Below, one piece after another: positions 63,247 through 64,000 of a DNA stretch of 64,000 bases (positions within the stretch are counted from its first letter, which is position 1; every line of letters begins with the position of its first letter). Source of the DNA: Qipengyuania huizhouensis. GTDB taxonomy: Bacteria; Pseudomonadota; Alphaproteobacteria; Sphingomonadales; Sphingomonadaceae. Made by a program: the position numbers and the translations under genes. The notes below the pieces were generated by a model, which saw only the letters and a program-made list of their open reading frames with translations, was not told the origin of the DNA and did not search any database. Where the stretch lies: contig NZ_JAIGNT010000011.1 in the NCBI RefSeq assembly GCF_019711635.1, positions 1 through 64,000 of the forward strand, written 5' to 3'.

Positions 63247-64000
63247 CTAGAATCCGTAAACCACGGAAAATCGCGTCAGGGTGTCGGTCGATAAGGTATC
63301 TCCCGGTGGATTGCTGTTATAGTCCACCGCATAGGACAATCGCGATCGTAGCTTTTCCGAAATCCTGAGATCCAGCCCGCTGACAAGATTGATGCTGGTG
63401 TTGTTGCCATCGACGAGCACCTGCACCTCGCCTCCACCCTCAGCTACTGCGTTCGCATCCTGTGTGAAGGTGAGGCCATCGACAATCTGCCAATCGAAAT
63501 CGGCGCCGAACAAACCGGCGATCCGGCTGGCACTGGTTCCGTCGGTATATTCAGTGATGCGCCAGGCTGGTCCTGCTTTGACCGACAGGCTAAGGCCATC
63601 GTCCTCTACGACCTTGTAACCCAATCCGCCGGAGGCGGCATAGCGCGCCTCAAAACCCTGAAGTCGGTCACGTTCGAACTGCGCCAAGCCATAGACGAAC
63701 ATATCGTCATTGAACTGCCAGCGGGGTTCATAGGCAGCCACGAATTGTTCTCGGCTCGTTTTCCCGTTTTGGCGTTGATAATCGGCCCGGGCGCGCAACA
63801 TGTGCGTCCAATTCAGACCCTCGCGTTTCAACTTCAACGCAGTGGTCACACCGATACTCTCGGTGTTTCCCGTCGAATGAAAGCCGCCGAATTCCCCTTC
63901 CCCGCTCCATCTGGCGAAGAACCCCGCTTCCCGGATGGCCTTTTTCCTGGCCGCTTCGGCTTCAGCGTGCTTCTGCGCCTGCGCTGCCTTCCAATCCGCC
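63247..64000 (-). CDS. DUF481 family outer-membrane protein, C-terminal part (runs off right edge)
   Basis: At least 250 aa are visible; the frame stays open to base 64000, so the true start lies outside the window. Alternating beta-strand patterns such as RARADYQRQNG, GLGYKVVEDDG, LSVKAGPAWRI and a terminal Phe (VVYGF) mark a beta-barrel, as in YdiY-type DUF481 proteins. A charged Ala/Lys/Glu segment precedes the barrel. The GTG at 63849 is only an internal codon. It lies directly upstream of tgt on the same strand. Confidence 0.85.
   Translation of the reverse strand, partial: ADWKAAQAQKHAEAEAARKKAIREAGFFARWSGEGEFGGFHSTGNTESIGVTTALKLKREGLNWTHMLRARADYQRQNGKTSREQFVAAYEPRWQFNDDMFVYGLAQFERDRLQGFEARYAASGGLGYKVVEDDGLSLSVKAGPAWRITEYTDGTSASRIAGLFGADFDWQIVDGLTFTQDANAVAEGGGEVQVLVDGNNTSINLVSGLDLRISEKLRSRLSYAVDYNSNPPGDTLSTDTLTRFSVVYGF

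Noticed and set aside
62224..63294. Open frame of 356 codons on the plus strand opposite tgt
   Set aside because: Shadow of tgt, which has zinc-binding and catalytic motifs.

Overview
The window looks like chromosomal DNA from an alphaproteobacterium of the order Sphingomonadales, most likely an Erythrobacteraceae member. This rests on the high-GC housekeeping genes, the split b/b' ATP synthase F0 operon, the DUF6481 and TIGR02300 proteins, the long Ala/Glu tail on S16, and an RpsA gene without an obvious Shine-Dalgarno. It is an inference from gene content, not a phylogeny.

Region 1-1400 is the only clearly accessory part. It is visibly more AT-rich than the rest. It holds the right end of an IS5-like insertion sequence inserted into a nucleotidyltransferase gene, a DEDDh exonuclease gene coupled to that nucleotidyltransferase by ATGA, and a decayed copy of the 3' end of lepA. 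A second lepA tail copy and two short REP-like palindromes lie between this block and the intact lepA, so the lepA 3' end looks like an old recombination or integration junction.

Region 1400-14300 carries DUF6481, lepA, two tandem PAS-GGDEF-EAL-PilZ proteins (one with a degenerate EAL domain), a ferredoxin-NADP reductase, a class II (Pseudomonas-like) PHA synthase plus PHA depolymerase, and a D-aminoacylase-like amidohydrolase. Region 14300-31000 carries dnaN, fabD-fabG, the peptidoglycan-recycling pair ldcA/Mpl-type ligase, a DUF808 membrane protein, rpsF-rpsR-rplI, AMP nucleosidase, rimB-rimK (S6 modification, close to rpsF), a beta-propeller lipoprotein, an M2 peptidase, a hydrolase/DsbA-like pair and asd.

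Region 31000-46500 carries an S9 peptidase, a tandem array of terminator-like hairpins, the split ffh-rpsP-rimM / trmD-rplS operon, tRNA-Ala(GGC), aroA-(membrane protein)-cmk-rpsA and gloB with two small-molecule enzymes. Region 46500-64000 carries the F0 operon atpI-B-E-F'-F, the ydbH-ynbE-ydbL lipid-transport operon, radC, a DUF3857/transglutaminase/TPR protein, purB, a LapA-like protein, pyrF, trpF, rpsD, an M50-like protease, a short-chain dehydrogenase with a large internal deletion, tgt, and the 3' part of a DUF481 outer-membrane protein gene that runs off the right edge.

Most of the window is ordinary core genome. The best leads for something new are the IS-interrupted exonuclease/nucleotidyltransferase pair, the repeated lepA tail, the terminator-like hairpin array, and an inverted repeat framing the predicted dnaN promoter. 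No CRISPR array, prophage, complete insertion sequence or riboswitch was recognised.
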